Shown here: piece after piece, positions 1 to 9,176 of the stretch | Position numbering within the stretch: position 1 is the stretch's first letter | Layout: the number at the start of each line of letters is the position of its first letter | From: Anaerolineae bacterium | GTDB lineage: Bacteria > Chloroflexota > Anaerolineae > Aggregatilineales > Phototrophicaceae | Assembly: GCA_022843745.1 (NCBI GenBank) | Contig: JALHNB010000006.1 | Location: 92,612-156,611, forward strand | Direction: 5' to 3' | Length of the DNA: 64,000 nt | The notes under the pieces: model-generated | What the model was told of the DNA's origin: nothing | What the model saw: the letters and a program-made list of their open reading frames with translations, nothing else | The model's database searches: none | Translations under genes and position numbers: made by a program

Positions 1-1368
1 GAGGCTGTCTGGCAGTTCAGCCATAACGTGTTGGCGGGTCTGCGCGATCATCGTGGGCCGATTTTGACCATCGCCAATTGGAGTGGTCAGTGGCCGGGGC
101 TGGTCGGCCTGCTTAATCTGAACGGTTCGCTGACCAAGATGGGCGTGAAATACAGCTCGATCTGGAGCATTGATTTTACCGACGACTTTTTCCGTAATGG
201 CATCCGCGAGTGGATTAAAACGGGCAAAATCACCCACGACGCTTCGCATGTGCGTGACCTCGACGCGGCAAAAATCCCGGCGGCTGAGGCGGAACTGGGG
301 CAAGCTTTGGCGCGGCAGTTGAAAAGCGAGAAAGCCATTTTCGGCATTTTCGACGAAGGCTGCATGGGCATGTACAACGCCATTATCGACGACGAACTGC
401 TCAATCCCACCGGAATCTACAAGGAACGCCTCAGTCAATCGGCGCTGCTGGCGGGCATGAATCAAGTGACGGATGCCGAAGCCCAGGCGGTGCGCTCGTG
501 GCTGGATGACCGGGGCATGACTTTTGTAACCGGCAAGGACGAGGCTACCGAACTGACCGACGCGCAAATCCACGCCCAGTGCAAAATGTACATCGCTGCC
601 GTCCGCATCGCACACGAATTTAGCTGCGCGGCTGTCGGCATCCAATATCAGCTTGGCCTGCGCGACATGACATCGGCCTCTGATCTGGTGGAAGGCCTGC
701 TCAACAACGTTGATCGTCCCCCCGTCTATCATATTGAATCAGGCGAGGAGTTATTCGCTGGGAAAGCGCTGCCGCACTTCAACGAAGTGGACGAGGGCGC
801 AGGCGTGGATGCCCTGGTGACGAACCGCATCTGGACGGCAATGGGTTTTGACCCGGCGACGACGCTGCACGATGTCCGCTGGGGCGAACATTATAAAGGT
901 AACGGCGTGGACGATTACGTCTGGGTATTTTTGATCTCCGGCGCGGCACCGCCCTCACACTTTATCGGCGGCTACGCGGGTGCAAGCAGCGAACGCCAGA
1001 CACCGATGTATTTCCGGCTCGGCGGCGGCACGCTCAAGGGCATCAGCAGGCCGGGTGAGATCGTCTGGAGTCGCGTCTACGTCATGGGCGGTGCGCTCCA
1101 CGTCGATATGGGACGGGCGCATGTGGTCGAACTCCCGCGCGAAGAAACCGAACGCCGCTGGCAGCTTTCCAGCCCACCCTGGCCGATCATGCACGCGGTT
1201 CTGCACGGTGTCACCCGCGACCAGATGATGGCACGGCACAAGGCTAACCACGTCAACGTTGTCTATACGCCCACCGCTGATGATGCCGATAAAGCGCTTG
1301 CGGCAAAAGCGGCCATGTTTGACGAAATGGGCATCCAGGTACACCTGTGCGGCGACGTGAAGCTGTAG
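1..1368 (+). CDS. L-fucose/L-arabinose isomerase family protein (5' partial)
   Basis: The reading frame is open from base 1, so the true start lies outside the window; the first internal start candidate is GTG at 28. The protein resembles the FucI/AraA-type ketol isomerase family, which interconverts aldoses and ketoses in the cytoplasm using a divalent metal. It shows the acidic segment FDEGCMGMYNAIIDDELL and a C-terminal domain ending in KANHVNVVY, which I recognise from fucose-isomerase-like proteins. The actual sugar is not evident from sequence, and no sugar kinase or transporter is visible in the 1.4 kb downstream. A hairpin element follows the stop codon. Confidence 0.75.
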   Translation, partial: EAVWQFSHNVLAGLRDHRGPILTIANWSGQWPGLVGLLNLNGSLTKMGVKYSSIWSIDFTDDFFRNGIREWIKTGKITHDASHVRDLDAAKIPAAEAELGQALARQLKSEKAIFGIFDEGCMGMYNAIIDDELLNPTGIYKERLSQSALLAGMNQVTDAEAQAVRSWLDDRGMTFVTGKDEATELTDAQIHAQCKMYIAAVRIAHEFSCAAVGIQYQLGLRDMTSASDLVEGLLNNVDRPPVYHIESGEELFAGKALPHFNEVDEGAGVDALVTNRIWTAMGFDPATTLHDVRWGEHYKGNGVDDYVWVFLISGAAPPSHFIGGYAGASSERQTPMYFRLGGGTLKGISRPGEIVWSRVYVMGGALHVDMGRAHVVELPREETERRWQLSSPPWPIMHAVLHGVTRDQMMARHKANHVNVVYTPTADDADKALAAKAAMFDEMGIQVHLCGDVKL

Positions 1369-1389
1369 ATTTTCTCTCAAAACGATATT

Positions 1390-1450
1390 CGTAGGGGCGC
1401 AGCGTGATGCGCCCTTTTGCATGGCCCAAACGACAAAATTCGCTCCTACG
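1390..1450. repeat. GTAGGGGCG-type interspersed element, copy 1
   Basis: A 61-bp segment opens with CGTAGGGGCG and closes with CGCTCCTACG, an inverted repeat with one mismatch, and carries an internal hairpin. Related elements occur at 13738-13763 and 59894-59921, each also just after a gene. It resembles small non-coding palindromic elements scattered in many bacterial genomes. It encodes nothing. Confidence 0.5.
1394..1418 (+). terminator. hairpin with T-run after the isomerase gene
   Basis: GGGCGCA (1395-1401) and TGCGCCC (1408-1414) form a 7-bp stem with a 6-nt loop, followed by TTTTGC. It suits termination of the isomerase gene. It is also the left part of a longer GTAGGGGCG-bounded element (see repeat entry). 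Confidence 0.55.
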
Positions 1451-1453
1451 ATT

Positions 1454-2644
1454 CTATTCCTCATCCCCCAGATCGCTGCCACGCTGGATGATGTCCTCGC
1501 CGAATTTGTCACGCAGCTTGTCGAGGGCGTTCTGCAACTTGGAATCGACTTTTTTGACAGGCGATTCCGGCTTCCCCCACAATTCCAACTGCGCCTCGTG
1601 AACATCGAAGCCGCTGACACCCACGCCCAGCAGCCGCACCCGCCGTCCCTTCGGCCAGTTCTGGTGAAACAGAATCAGCGCCGTCTCATAAATTTCGGTA
1701 TCACTGTCAGTGGGGTGATTGAGCGTGATCTGCCGTGTGAGCGTGGTGAAATCCTCCCAACGGAGCTTGACCTTCACTGTCGTGCCGCGCAGCTTCTCGG
1801 TGCGCAGTCGCCAGCCCACGCCATCACACATCTTGCGCAGGGTGCGCCGCAGTATGTCGCCGTCGGTCACGTCATGCGTAAATGTGATCTCTTTGCTGAT
1901 GGATTTGGTTTCGCGCTCGGTTTCCACTTCGCGCAGGTCGATTCCCCTGGCATGTTGCGCCATTTCCGTGCCATTTTTGCCGAAAAGCCGGGTCATTCCC
2001 GCTTCCGGCTGCCGCGCCAGATCGCCAATGGTATAAATGCCCATTCGCGCCAGTTTTTCTGCGCTCTTGGGGCCAACTCCCCACAATTCGCGAATCGGCA
2101 GCGGCGCTAGAAATTCCGCCTCCTGCCCCGCTGGGATCACCTTGATCGCGTTCGGTGGGCCATCACCTTTGGCCTCGGATTTGCCCATGTTATTGGCGAT
2201 TTTCGCGACCAGCATATTCGCCGCCACGCCGAATGAGCAGGACAAGCCCAACTCGCTGTTGATCTGGTTTTGCAGCCGCCGCGCTAATATGTCGCCCGTC
2301 TCGCGCAGCCCGGTCACATCCATAAACGCCTCGTCTATCGAAATCTGCTCGATCATCGGTGTCACATCTTGCAGCCGTGCCATCACCAGCCCGGAAAAAT
2401 GGTGATAATCCTTAAAATGTGCGGAAACGATCAGCAAATTGGGGCAGAGTTTGACGGCGCGTGACATCGGCATAGCAGAATGAACGCCAAACCGCCGCGC
2501 GGCATACGAGCAGGACGCGACCACACCGCGCTGGTCGGGCTGTCCACCAACGGCAAACGCCTGTCCCCGCAGCGCCGGGTCACGCTGCTCCTCGACAGCA
2601 CAGTAAAACGCATCCAGATCAAGGTGCAGAATTGTTCGGTTCAT
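1454..2644 (-). CDS. dinB: DNA polymerase IV (Y-family translesion polymerase)
   Basis: A 396-residue Y-family polymerase that copies across damaged template. The N-terminus has the metal-binding LDLDAFYCAVE motif. The palm has ISIDEAFMDVTG with the catalytic Asp-Glu pair. HhH thumb sequences follow (LPIRELWGVGPKSAEKL) and then a little-finger domain. The length is typical for DinB. There is no obvious C-terminal beta-clamp-binding motif beyond the acidic tail. The first ~27 bases of the gene have a near-copy immediately upstream (2649-2675) in another frame. The gene stands alone on the minus strand, divergent from the GNAT gene. Confidence 0.96.
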   Translation of the reverse strand: MNRTILHLDLDAFYCAVEEQRDPALRGQAFAVGGQPDQRGVVASCSYAARRFGVHSAMPMSRAVKLCPNLLIVSAHFKDYHHFSGLVMARLQDVTPMIEQISIDEAFMDVTGLRETGDILARRLQNQINSELGLSCSFGVAANMLVAKIANNMGKSEAKGDGPPNAIKVIPAGQEAEFLAPLPIRELWGVGPKSAEKLARMGIYTIGDLARQPEAGMTRLFGKNGTEMAQHARGIDLREVETERETKSISKEITFTHDVTDGDILRRTLRKMCDGVGWRLRTEKLRGTTVKVKLRWEDFTTLTRQITLNHPTDSDTEIYETALILFHQNWPKGRRVRLLGVGVSGFDVHEAQLELWGKPESPVKKVDSKLQNALDKLRDKFGEDIIQRGSDLGDEE

Positions 2645-2648
2645 GGCA

Positions 2649-2675
2649 ATTCAGGTGCAAAATCATTCGGTTCAT
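2649..2675 (-). repeat. duplicated dinB start region
   Basis: On the minus strand an ATG at 2675 starts a ~27-nt near-copy of the dinB 5' end (ATGAACCGAA, then ATT.TGCACCT with few changes). The two ATGs are 31 nt apart, so the copy is out of frame and stops after 18 codons, inside dinB. Unit and spacing are read directly from the sequence. Confidence 0.75.
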
Positions 2676-2787
2676 ACATTTGAGTTTAGCACGTCCCTTT
2701 ATGCGGCGCTCTCATCCACCACTCTATATGTGACAGGTCGAATCGTGATATAAATAGGGTAGAAAAATCAGATGCCGGAAGCGATTC

Positions 2788-3228
2788 ATGAACGATTACA
2801 CGATTCGTCCCGCGACTGCTAACGACGCGGAAACGATTAAACGCATGGTGCGCTCTGCCCCACTCGATCCCAACGCCATCGACTGGCATTATTTTCTCGT
2901 GCTGGAAATTGTCGAAAACGGTGCTGAGAAAATTGTCAGCATCGGCATGGTGCGTCCAGAGGGCGATATTCACGAAATCGACAGCATCGTAACACATCCA
3001 GAATATCGTAAGCGCGGCTATGCGGAGGCCATCGTGCGGGCGTTGATCGACCATGCGCCGCATCCGCTTTACTTGCTATCAGAGACAAAGCTTATCCCCT
3101 ATTACGAAAAATTGAGCTTCCGCGTGATGAAGCCGGAAGAATCGCCGCAAGTGATGACCGATCAGGCCAATTGGGTAAACGATTTCATCAAAAGCCGGAC
3201 ATATTATGTAATGGGAATGACGGAATAG
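2788..3228 (+). CDS. GNAT family N-acetyltransferase
   Basis: A 146-residue single-domain GNAT acetyltransferase that would move an acetyl group from acetyl-CoA to an unknown amine. The acetyl-CoA pyrophosphate-binding motif A is clear: IDSIVTHPEYRKRGYAEA, with the R/Q-x-x-G-x-A/G pattern seen as RKRGYA. A GGAAG Shine-Dalgarno lies about 7 nt before the ATG. The gene is monocistronic and divergent from dinB. The substrate cannot be told from sequence. Its 3' end is duplicated in the following gap. Confidence 0.85.
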   Translation: MNDYTIRPATANDAETIKRMVRSAPLDPNAIDWHYFLVLEIVENGAEKIVSIGMVRPEGDIHEIDSIVTHPEYRKRGYAEAIVRALIDHAPHPLYLLSETKLIPYYEKLSFRVMKPEESPQVMTDQANWVNDFIKSRTYYVMGMTE

Positions 3229-3281
3229 AGACTAATACTCTAATAGAGACATGATGACTGGAATAGGGACTAATTACAGAG
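3219..3281 (+). repeat. degenerate short repeats including GNAT gene end
   Basis: The motif AATAGAGAC occurs at 3224 and 3242, and AATAGGGAC at 3262, at spacings of 18 and 20 bases. The outer copies share a longer match (TGACGGAATAGAGACTAAT against TGACTGGAATAGGGACTAAT), so the GNAT stop codon and its context are repeated just downstream. Confidence 0.6.
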
Positions 3282-3306
3282 ATCGTGAACGGAAGAGGTT
3301 TATTTT

Positions 3307-3801
3307 ATGAATATCCAACGTGAAAAGCCAAATGACTCCCAGGAATCGGTCTGGGATTACCCGCGTCCGCCGCGTGTCGAGCCAACACCAAAATTGGTGC
3401 GCGTGGAATTTAACGGCGTGACGATTGCCGAAACCAGCCGCGCCAAACGGGTGCTGGAAACCAGCCACCCGCCCGTCTATTACATCCCACTTGACGACAT
3501 CAAGCGCGAATATCTGAGCCTGACGAAACAGCACACATTCTGCGAATTTAAAGGCGCTGCCAGCTATTGGACACTCAAAGTGGGCGAACGCATCTCACAA
3601 AACGCCGCCTGGAGCTATGCCGATCCCAGCCCCGGCTTCGAAAGCATCAAGGATCACCTGGCGTTTTATCCAAAGCGAGTCGATGCCTGCTATGTGAACG
3701 ACGAAAAAGTCGTCCCCCAGGAAGGCGATTTTTACGGCGGCTGGATCACATCGGAGATCGTCGGCCCGTTTAAAGGCGCGTCGGGGACGTGGGGCTGGTA
3801 A
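3307..3801 (+). CDS. DUF427 domain-containing protein
   Basis: A 164-residue DUF427 protein. It has the family core: VRVEFNGVTIAETSRAKRV, then SHPPVYYIPLDDI, the CEFKGAASYW segment, a DHLAFYP stretch and the FYGGWITSEI motif near the end. The fold is a small beta barrel of unknown biochemical function. The ~20-residue N-terminal extension is polar. It is transcribed towards the zinc-ribbon gene, and a strong hairpin lies between the two. Confidence 0.88.
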   Translation: MNIQREKPNDSQESVWDYPRPPRVEPTPKLVRVEFNGVTIAETSRAKRVLETSHPPVYYIPLDDIKREYLSLTKQHTFCEFKGAASYWTLKVGERISQNAAWSYADPSPGFESIKDHLAFYPKRVDACYVNDEKVVPQEGDFYGGWITSEIVGPFKGASGTWGW

Positions 3802-3825
3802 TTCTGGGACTTCGAACTTGACTAC

Positions 3826-3860
3826 GCTGTTGGGCAGGGTTGTGAGACCTGCCCAACAGC
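3826..3860. repeat. perfect 13-bp inverted repeat without U-tract
   Basis: GCTGTTGGGCAGG (3826-3838) is exactly inverted at 3848-3860 with a 9-nt loop. It lies between convergent genes, but neither side carries a T-run, so it is not a classical intrinsic terminator. It could still end transcription from both sides or be a REP-like element. Confidence 0.65.
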
Positions 3861-3891
3861 AAAATATTCCGGCTGATTTCTACGATTGCAA

Positions 3892-4176
3892 TTAAACCTC
3901 GTCCTCTGGCGGATGCAGACGGATAGCCTGTTCCCAGGGTTTTTTCGCCTCGCCCGTATAACCGATCTCGCGCATTCGCTCGATTTCCAGTTTTTCGAGA
4001 ATATCGGCGACGTGGGGATAATCCGCCTCCGGGATGCGGTGGTCAACATCTTTTTCGTCACGATAAACGTAGCCCACACCGCCGCACCAGTCGCAATCCA
4101 CGACCTGCCCGTCATCATCTTCGATCCAGGCATAACCTGTACATGACAAACATCGAATAATCCGTTTTTCGCTCAT
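3892..4176 (-). CDS. small DnaJ-like zinc-ribbon protein
   Basis: A 94-residue protein starting MSEKRIIRC. It carries two CxxC pairs (CLSC, and CDWCGGVGYVY in the CxxCxGxG style of the DnaJ zinc domain), followed by an acidic helical tail. The start at 4176 is chosen because its ATG overlaps the TGA of the PBP gene by 4 bp (ATGA), with GGCGG upstream; a longer open frame upstream is only a shadow of the PBP gene. Translational coupling suggests co-expression with the PBP. The function is unknown. It could be a metal-binding or chaperone-adapter protein. Confidence 0.75.
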   Translation of the reverse strand: MSEKRIIRCLSCTGYAWIEDDDGQVVDCDWCGGVGYVYRDEKDVDHRIPEADYPHVADILEKLEIERMREIGYTGEAKKPWEQAIRLHPPEDEV

Positions 4177-6449
4177 CCGCCGTAAGTTCCCCCTTCCGGC
4201 ACCATTAGCGGTGTATACGGGTCTAACCACAAGCCTGGATAACCCCAGACCGGATCGCCCATATAAGCATCCAGAATGCGGCGGGTAATGGGCGCGGCGA
4301 CCTGCGAGCCTTCCAGCGACTGCTCGACCACAACCGCAATAGCAATCTGCGGATTTTCGGCAGGAGCATAGGCCACAAACCACGCATTGGGATAACGCGA
4401 GGTCTGGGCAGTGCCTGTTTTTCCGCAAACACGATAGCTGGTTCCCTCAAACGGCCATACTGCCGTGCCTAATTTTTCGTTAGTCGTCACTTCGCACATA
4501 CCCTCGCGAATAACATCCAGCACATCCTCGCTGAGTCCCATGTCAACAGCAACAGTCGGCTCGGCCTGAAATGTCACGGCTGTTCCATCCATACCGCCGA
4601 CCTGCTGCACCAGATAAGGCTGGAAAACTTTACCACCATTGGCAATCGCCGCCGCGATCCGAACCATCTGGATGAGCGTGACTTTCACATCACCCTGCCC
4701 GATGCCGTTGTTAATCGCCTCAGTGACATTCGCAGGGATCGGAAGAATGCCTGCTGCTTCCGGGCCATAATAATTGATCCCCGTCATGCTGCCCAAACCC
4801 ATCCGGTGAGCATAATCGACCACGATTGTCGGCCCACGCTGGTTAAAAAGCTCGGCACTCATCTGGTAATAAAACGGATCGCACGAGGATGCAAGCGCCT
4901 GTGACATGGTAATGTCCCCTGTGGGAAAGCGGAATTCTTCCGGCTCCCATTTGCGCCAATCGCCGCGAATAAAGCCCGCTGTATCGCCAAACGATGGCCC
5001 TTCGTCCCATTGCAGATCGCAGTAAAAAATCTCGTCGGGGTCGCGGATATTCTCGCCCGCTGCGGCTGCCGTCGTGATGATTTTATAGACTGATCCCGGC
5101 GAAAATTGATCTAGGAAAATACGATTAGTCAGTGGCCTGCGGGAATCCGCAAAAATTTCCGCGATGCGATCCCCCGCTGTGACAGGCTGGCAGCAAAACG
5201 TGTCTGGGTTAAAAATGTCCGGTTCAAACAAGGGGTAGCTCGACATTGCCAGGATCGCGCCTGTGTTGACATCCATAACAACAACCGCTGCGCCTGTTGA
5301 AACGCTGCGCGCTCCCCAACTTCCCTCGGCGTAGTTATAGGCATCTGACAAGGCTTGTGCGACCTCGACCTGCAAATCACGGTCAATCGTGAGCATAATC
5401 GGTGTCGGCGGTGTGCCTTCGGTGCTGCCCAGACTCCGAATCGCCGTGCCACCGGGTTCGACAATCCGCAAGACGCGCTGCGCTTTACCGCTTAATTGTT
5501 CCTCAAATGCGCTTTCAATCCCAGTTCGCCCAATCAGATCGCCGGACTGATACCCGCGCGATTCCCACGTACTCACTTCATCCACTGGAATCTGACCGAT
5601 ATAGCCTAATACGTGTGAGACTGCATTGCCGCGATAATAGTTCCGCGTCTGGCGTTCATACTTCTGGCCTTCATCAACGCCGCATAATTCAAGCAATAAC
5701 TGACTGTTGGAAGCAGCAACATCCGGTTCAATTTCACCCAGGTAAAAGGCAGATTCCGGCAAGAATCGACTGAATAAATCGACCAACTCCTGACGCGGGC
5801 GGCGCAATAAGGTCGCCAGCAATTCAATACAGGCTGCCTCATCAGCGATATTCTGCCGCCGGGTGTAAATCGCGATGACTGTTCCGCCCTGCTCCGCTAA
5901 CGGTAGTCCCTCACGATCATAAATATTGGCACGCTCGTTAGGCTGGGCAATCGAACGGATCTGCGCACCACCCGCGAGTCCGTCAAAAATATCCATGCTC
6001 GACCAGGCCACCCGCCAACCGGAGGGGTCTTGCACCAAACGCATCGTTCGGTTTTTATCCTCAATCGTCCCGAATAAACCCGATGTGATGGCAAGATCAT
6101 ATGTGACAGCGGCAGATGTCCCCTGAAGTGTGATGTCATGCACCGTATAGGTCACATCTTCCAACCCGGTCACGCTGTCTGCATTTTCATAAGTTGTCTG
6201 GAAAACAGACTGGGTATAGAGTTCGCGGCTCTTGACACTGATCTGGTTATACATGGCCGCATAGTCGCGCGTCTTCCAGCTATTCAGAAAAGCGGAGACA
6301 GCATCGCCAGGTGAGCCTTGCATCAGCGGCGCTAAAATGGGTGCATTGGTGTTTGAGCCACTTGCTGTCAGTCCTGCGCATGAGGTCAGAATGAGCATCA
6401 GGCAGGCCATCAGTGCTGCGAATAATTTTTGGGGAGATAAATGAATCAT
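4173..6449 (-). CDS. lipoprotein penicillin-binding protein (class B transpeptidase)
   Basis: A 758-residue D,D-transpeptidase that cross-links peptidoglycan. The N-terminus has a lipobox (LILTSC, Cys24). An NTF2-like MecA_N domain follows (AVSAFLNSWKTRDYAAMY), then a PBP dimerisation domain and the transpeptidase domain. Catalytic motifs are SVYK (Ser453), SCD (522-524, where SxN is usual) and KTGT (Lys677). An alternative TTG start at 6464 adds five residues, but the AGAGGG abuts it directly; the ATG at 6449 is preferred with moderate confidence. The gene is coupled to the zinc-ribbon gene downstream by a 4-bp overlap. It would be membrane-anchored after Lgt processing (lgt is at 61.5-62.4 kb). 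Confidence 0.9.
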   Translation of the reverse strand: MIHLSPQKLFAALMACLMLILTSCAGLTASGSNTNAPILAPLMQGSPGDAVSAFLNSWKTRDYAAMYNQISVKSRELYTQSVFQTTYENADSVTGLEDVTYTVHDITLQGTSAAVTYDLAITSGLFGTIEDKNRTMRLVQDPSGWRVAWSSMDIFDGLAGGAQIRSIAQPNERANIYDREGLPLAEQGGTVIAIYTRRQNIADEAACIELLATLLRRPRQELVDLFSRFLPESAFYLGEIEPDVAASNSQLLLELCGVDEGQKYERQTRNYYRGNAVSHVLGYIGQIPVDEVSTWESRGYQSGDLIGRTGIESAFEEQLSGKAQRVLRIVEPGGTAIRSLGSTEGTPPTPIMLTIDRDLQVEVAQALSDAYNYAEGSWGARSVSTGAAVVVMDVNTGAILAMSSYPLFEPDIFNPDTFCCQPVTAGDRIAEIFADSRRPLTNRIFLDQFSPGSVYKIITTAAAAGENIRDPDEIFYCDLQWDEGPSFGDTAGFIRGDWRKWEPEEFRFPTGDITMSQALASSCDPFYYQMSAELFNQRGPTIVVDYAHRMGLGSMTGINYYGPEAAGILPIPANVTEAINNGIGQGDVKVTLIQMVRIAAAIANGGKVFQPYLVQQVGGMDGTAVTFQAEPTVAVDMGLSEDVLDVIREGMCEVTTNEKLGTAVWPFEGTSYRVCGKTGTAQTSRYPNAWFVAYAPAENPQIAIAVVVEQSLEGSQVAAPITRRILDAYMGDPVWGYPGLWLDPYTPLMVPEGGTYGG

Positions 6450-6464
6450 AACGATTAAACTCAA

Positions 6465-6786
6465 CCCTCTTACAACATTGACCCAGAACTATAGCATCAG
6501 CATCCGGCAGCGTCCAGCTATAGAAGGGGAAACGTTGAGTTTGGAAGGTGAGCCGCCAGGGTGAAACTCTACGCTGGCGGCTTCGAATTCTCGCGTTATA
6601 TCACGAGTTACACGGCTTGAATCACTTCAATGGTGCGACTTATCTGGTCAGTATGTACACGAGTGTGTGAGACCAGACCATCCAAAGCCTACGAAAGGCA
6701 TTATTAGGTTTCCCCATTTCACCGTAATCTGCGCTAAAATACGTTTCACGTTTGACTCAGTATTCAGCAACTTAAAGGAACTTATT
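6465..6786. other. 322-bp divergent intergenic region (PBP / ilvD)
   Basis: This gap must hold the promoters of both flanking genes. The one structure I can see is an 8-bp inverted repeat, GCCGCCAG (6552-6559) and CTGGCGGC (6574-6581), with a 14-nt spacer and no T-run. It could be an operator. I see no leader peptide rich in Leu/Ile/Val, no T-box and no riboswitch. AAAGGAA at 6773-6779 is the ilvD ribosome-binding site. Confidence 0.5.
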
Positions 6787-8496
<1,710 letters not shown>

Positions 8497-8520
8497 TTAA
8501 CCTTTAAATATTCGATAATA

Positions 8521-8555
8521 AACGCTCCGTCCTCAAAAGGCGGAGCGTTTCTTTT
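8521..8555 (+). terminator. intrinsic terminator of ilvD
   Basis: AACGCTCCG (8521-8529) pairs perfectly with CGGAGCGTT (8541-8549), with an 11-nt loop followed by TCTTTT. It is a textbook Rho-independent terminator 24 bases after the ilvD stop. Confidence 0.92.
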
Positions 8556-8621
8556 AGAACTGGTGTTTTAAAAATTATTCTGGCAAAATTATATATAAGT
8601 GTAGTTTGCAAGGATAATTCT

Positions 8622-9098
8622 ATGCTGTATTGCTTTCTTGATACCAACATTTTTCTACAGTTTAAGATGTTTGATGATATAGATGTATGGTTACATTTCC
8701 CAGAGGGCATAACCGTATTCGAAGAGGAATTTATCACTCCTGACCCTCCCAAAGCACCAGAATTGCCACAGCATCAAAGCTCTATAGCTGGATTATCGTA
8801 TTCATCACGTTTACTTGCATCGGATGTATCTGATATGTCCCTCTCGATGCCTATCAATTTGAGTAAATTAAGTTTTCCTTCCACTTCTCCAAAACTCACA
8901 ATACAAAAAACAGATAACGACTATGAGATTGACTATTACAGAGACAACCTCAAACATTATCAGCAGTGCGAGTTGAAATTGTATATAAATTTTGAAGTAC
9001 CTTTAAGACTTCCTACTGGATTTGAGGTTGACTACACTATTACAGTCGGCAATCTTATAAATCAAATTGAGGGGAAATTAACAATCAAGCTTGAGTAA
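8622..9098 (+). CDS. AT-rich hypothetical protein with PIN-like N-terminus (possible chimera)
   Basis: A 158-residue ORF, visibly more AT-rich than its neighbours, with AAGGA 8 nt before the ATG. Residues 5-21 (FLDTNIFLQFKMFDDID) match the opening strand and helix of PIN-type nucleases, including the Asp-x-Asn. The rest of a PIN domain is missing. A Pro/Ser-rich middle follows, then a C-terminal ~65 residues (from TIQKTDNDYEIDYY) that remind me of the tail of AlbA-type DNA-binding defence proteins; that second match is from memory and weak. It is probably a fusion remnant of two transferred genes. It sits between two terminators. Confidence 0.55.
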   Translation: MLYCFLDTNIFLQFKMFDDIDVWLHFPEGITVFEEEFITPDPPKAPELPQHQSSIAGLSYSSRLLASDVSDMSLSMPINLSKLSFPSTSPKLTIQKTDNDYEIDYYRDNLKHYQQCELKLYINFEVPLRLPTGFEVDYTITVGNLINQIEGKLTIKLE

Positions 9099-9121
9099 AA
9101 AATGATTAATTTCTTCATAGT

Positions 9122-9157
9122 AAAACGCCCCATCCTAGCGACAGGGCGTTTTATTTT
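9122..9157 (+). terminator. terminator between convergent genes
   Basis: AAAACGCCC (9122-9130) pairs with GGGCGTTTT (9144-9152), followed by ATTTTT. It ends the AT-rich ORF on the plus strand and may also serve the convergent secreted-protein gene. Confidence 0.9.
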
Positions 9158-9176
9158 TAGCGATCAACCAGCGAAA

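Noticed and set aside
955-1620. Long minus-strand open frame (221 codons) opposite the isomerase and dinB ends
   Set aside because: It runs antisense across two real genes and the intergenic hairpin, has no recognisable domain, and is rich in Arg/Ser/His as expected of a shadow frame.
6465-6786. Riboswitch, T-box or leader peptide before ilvD
   Set aside because: No run of Leu/Ile/Val codons, no T-box sequence and no recognisable aptamer core were found by eye.
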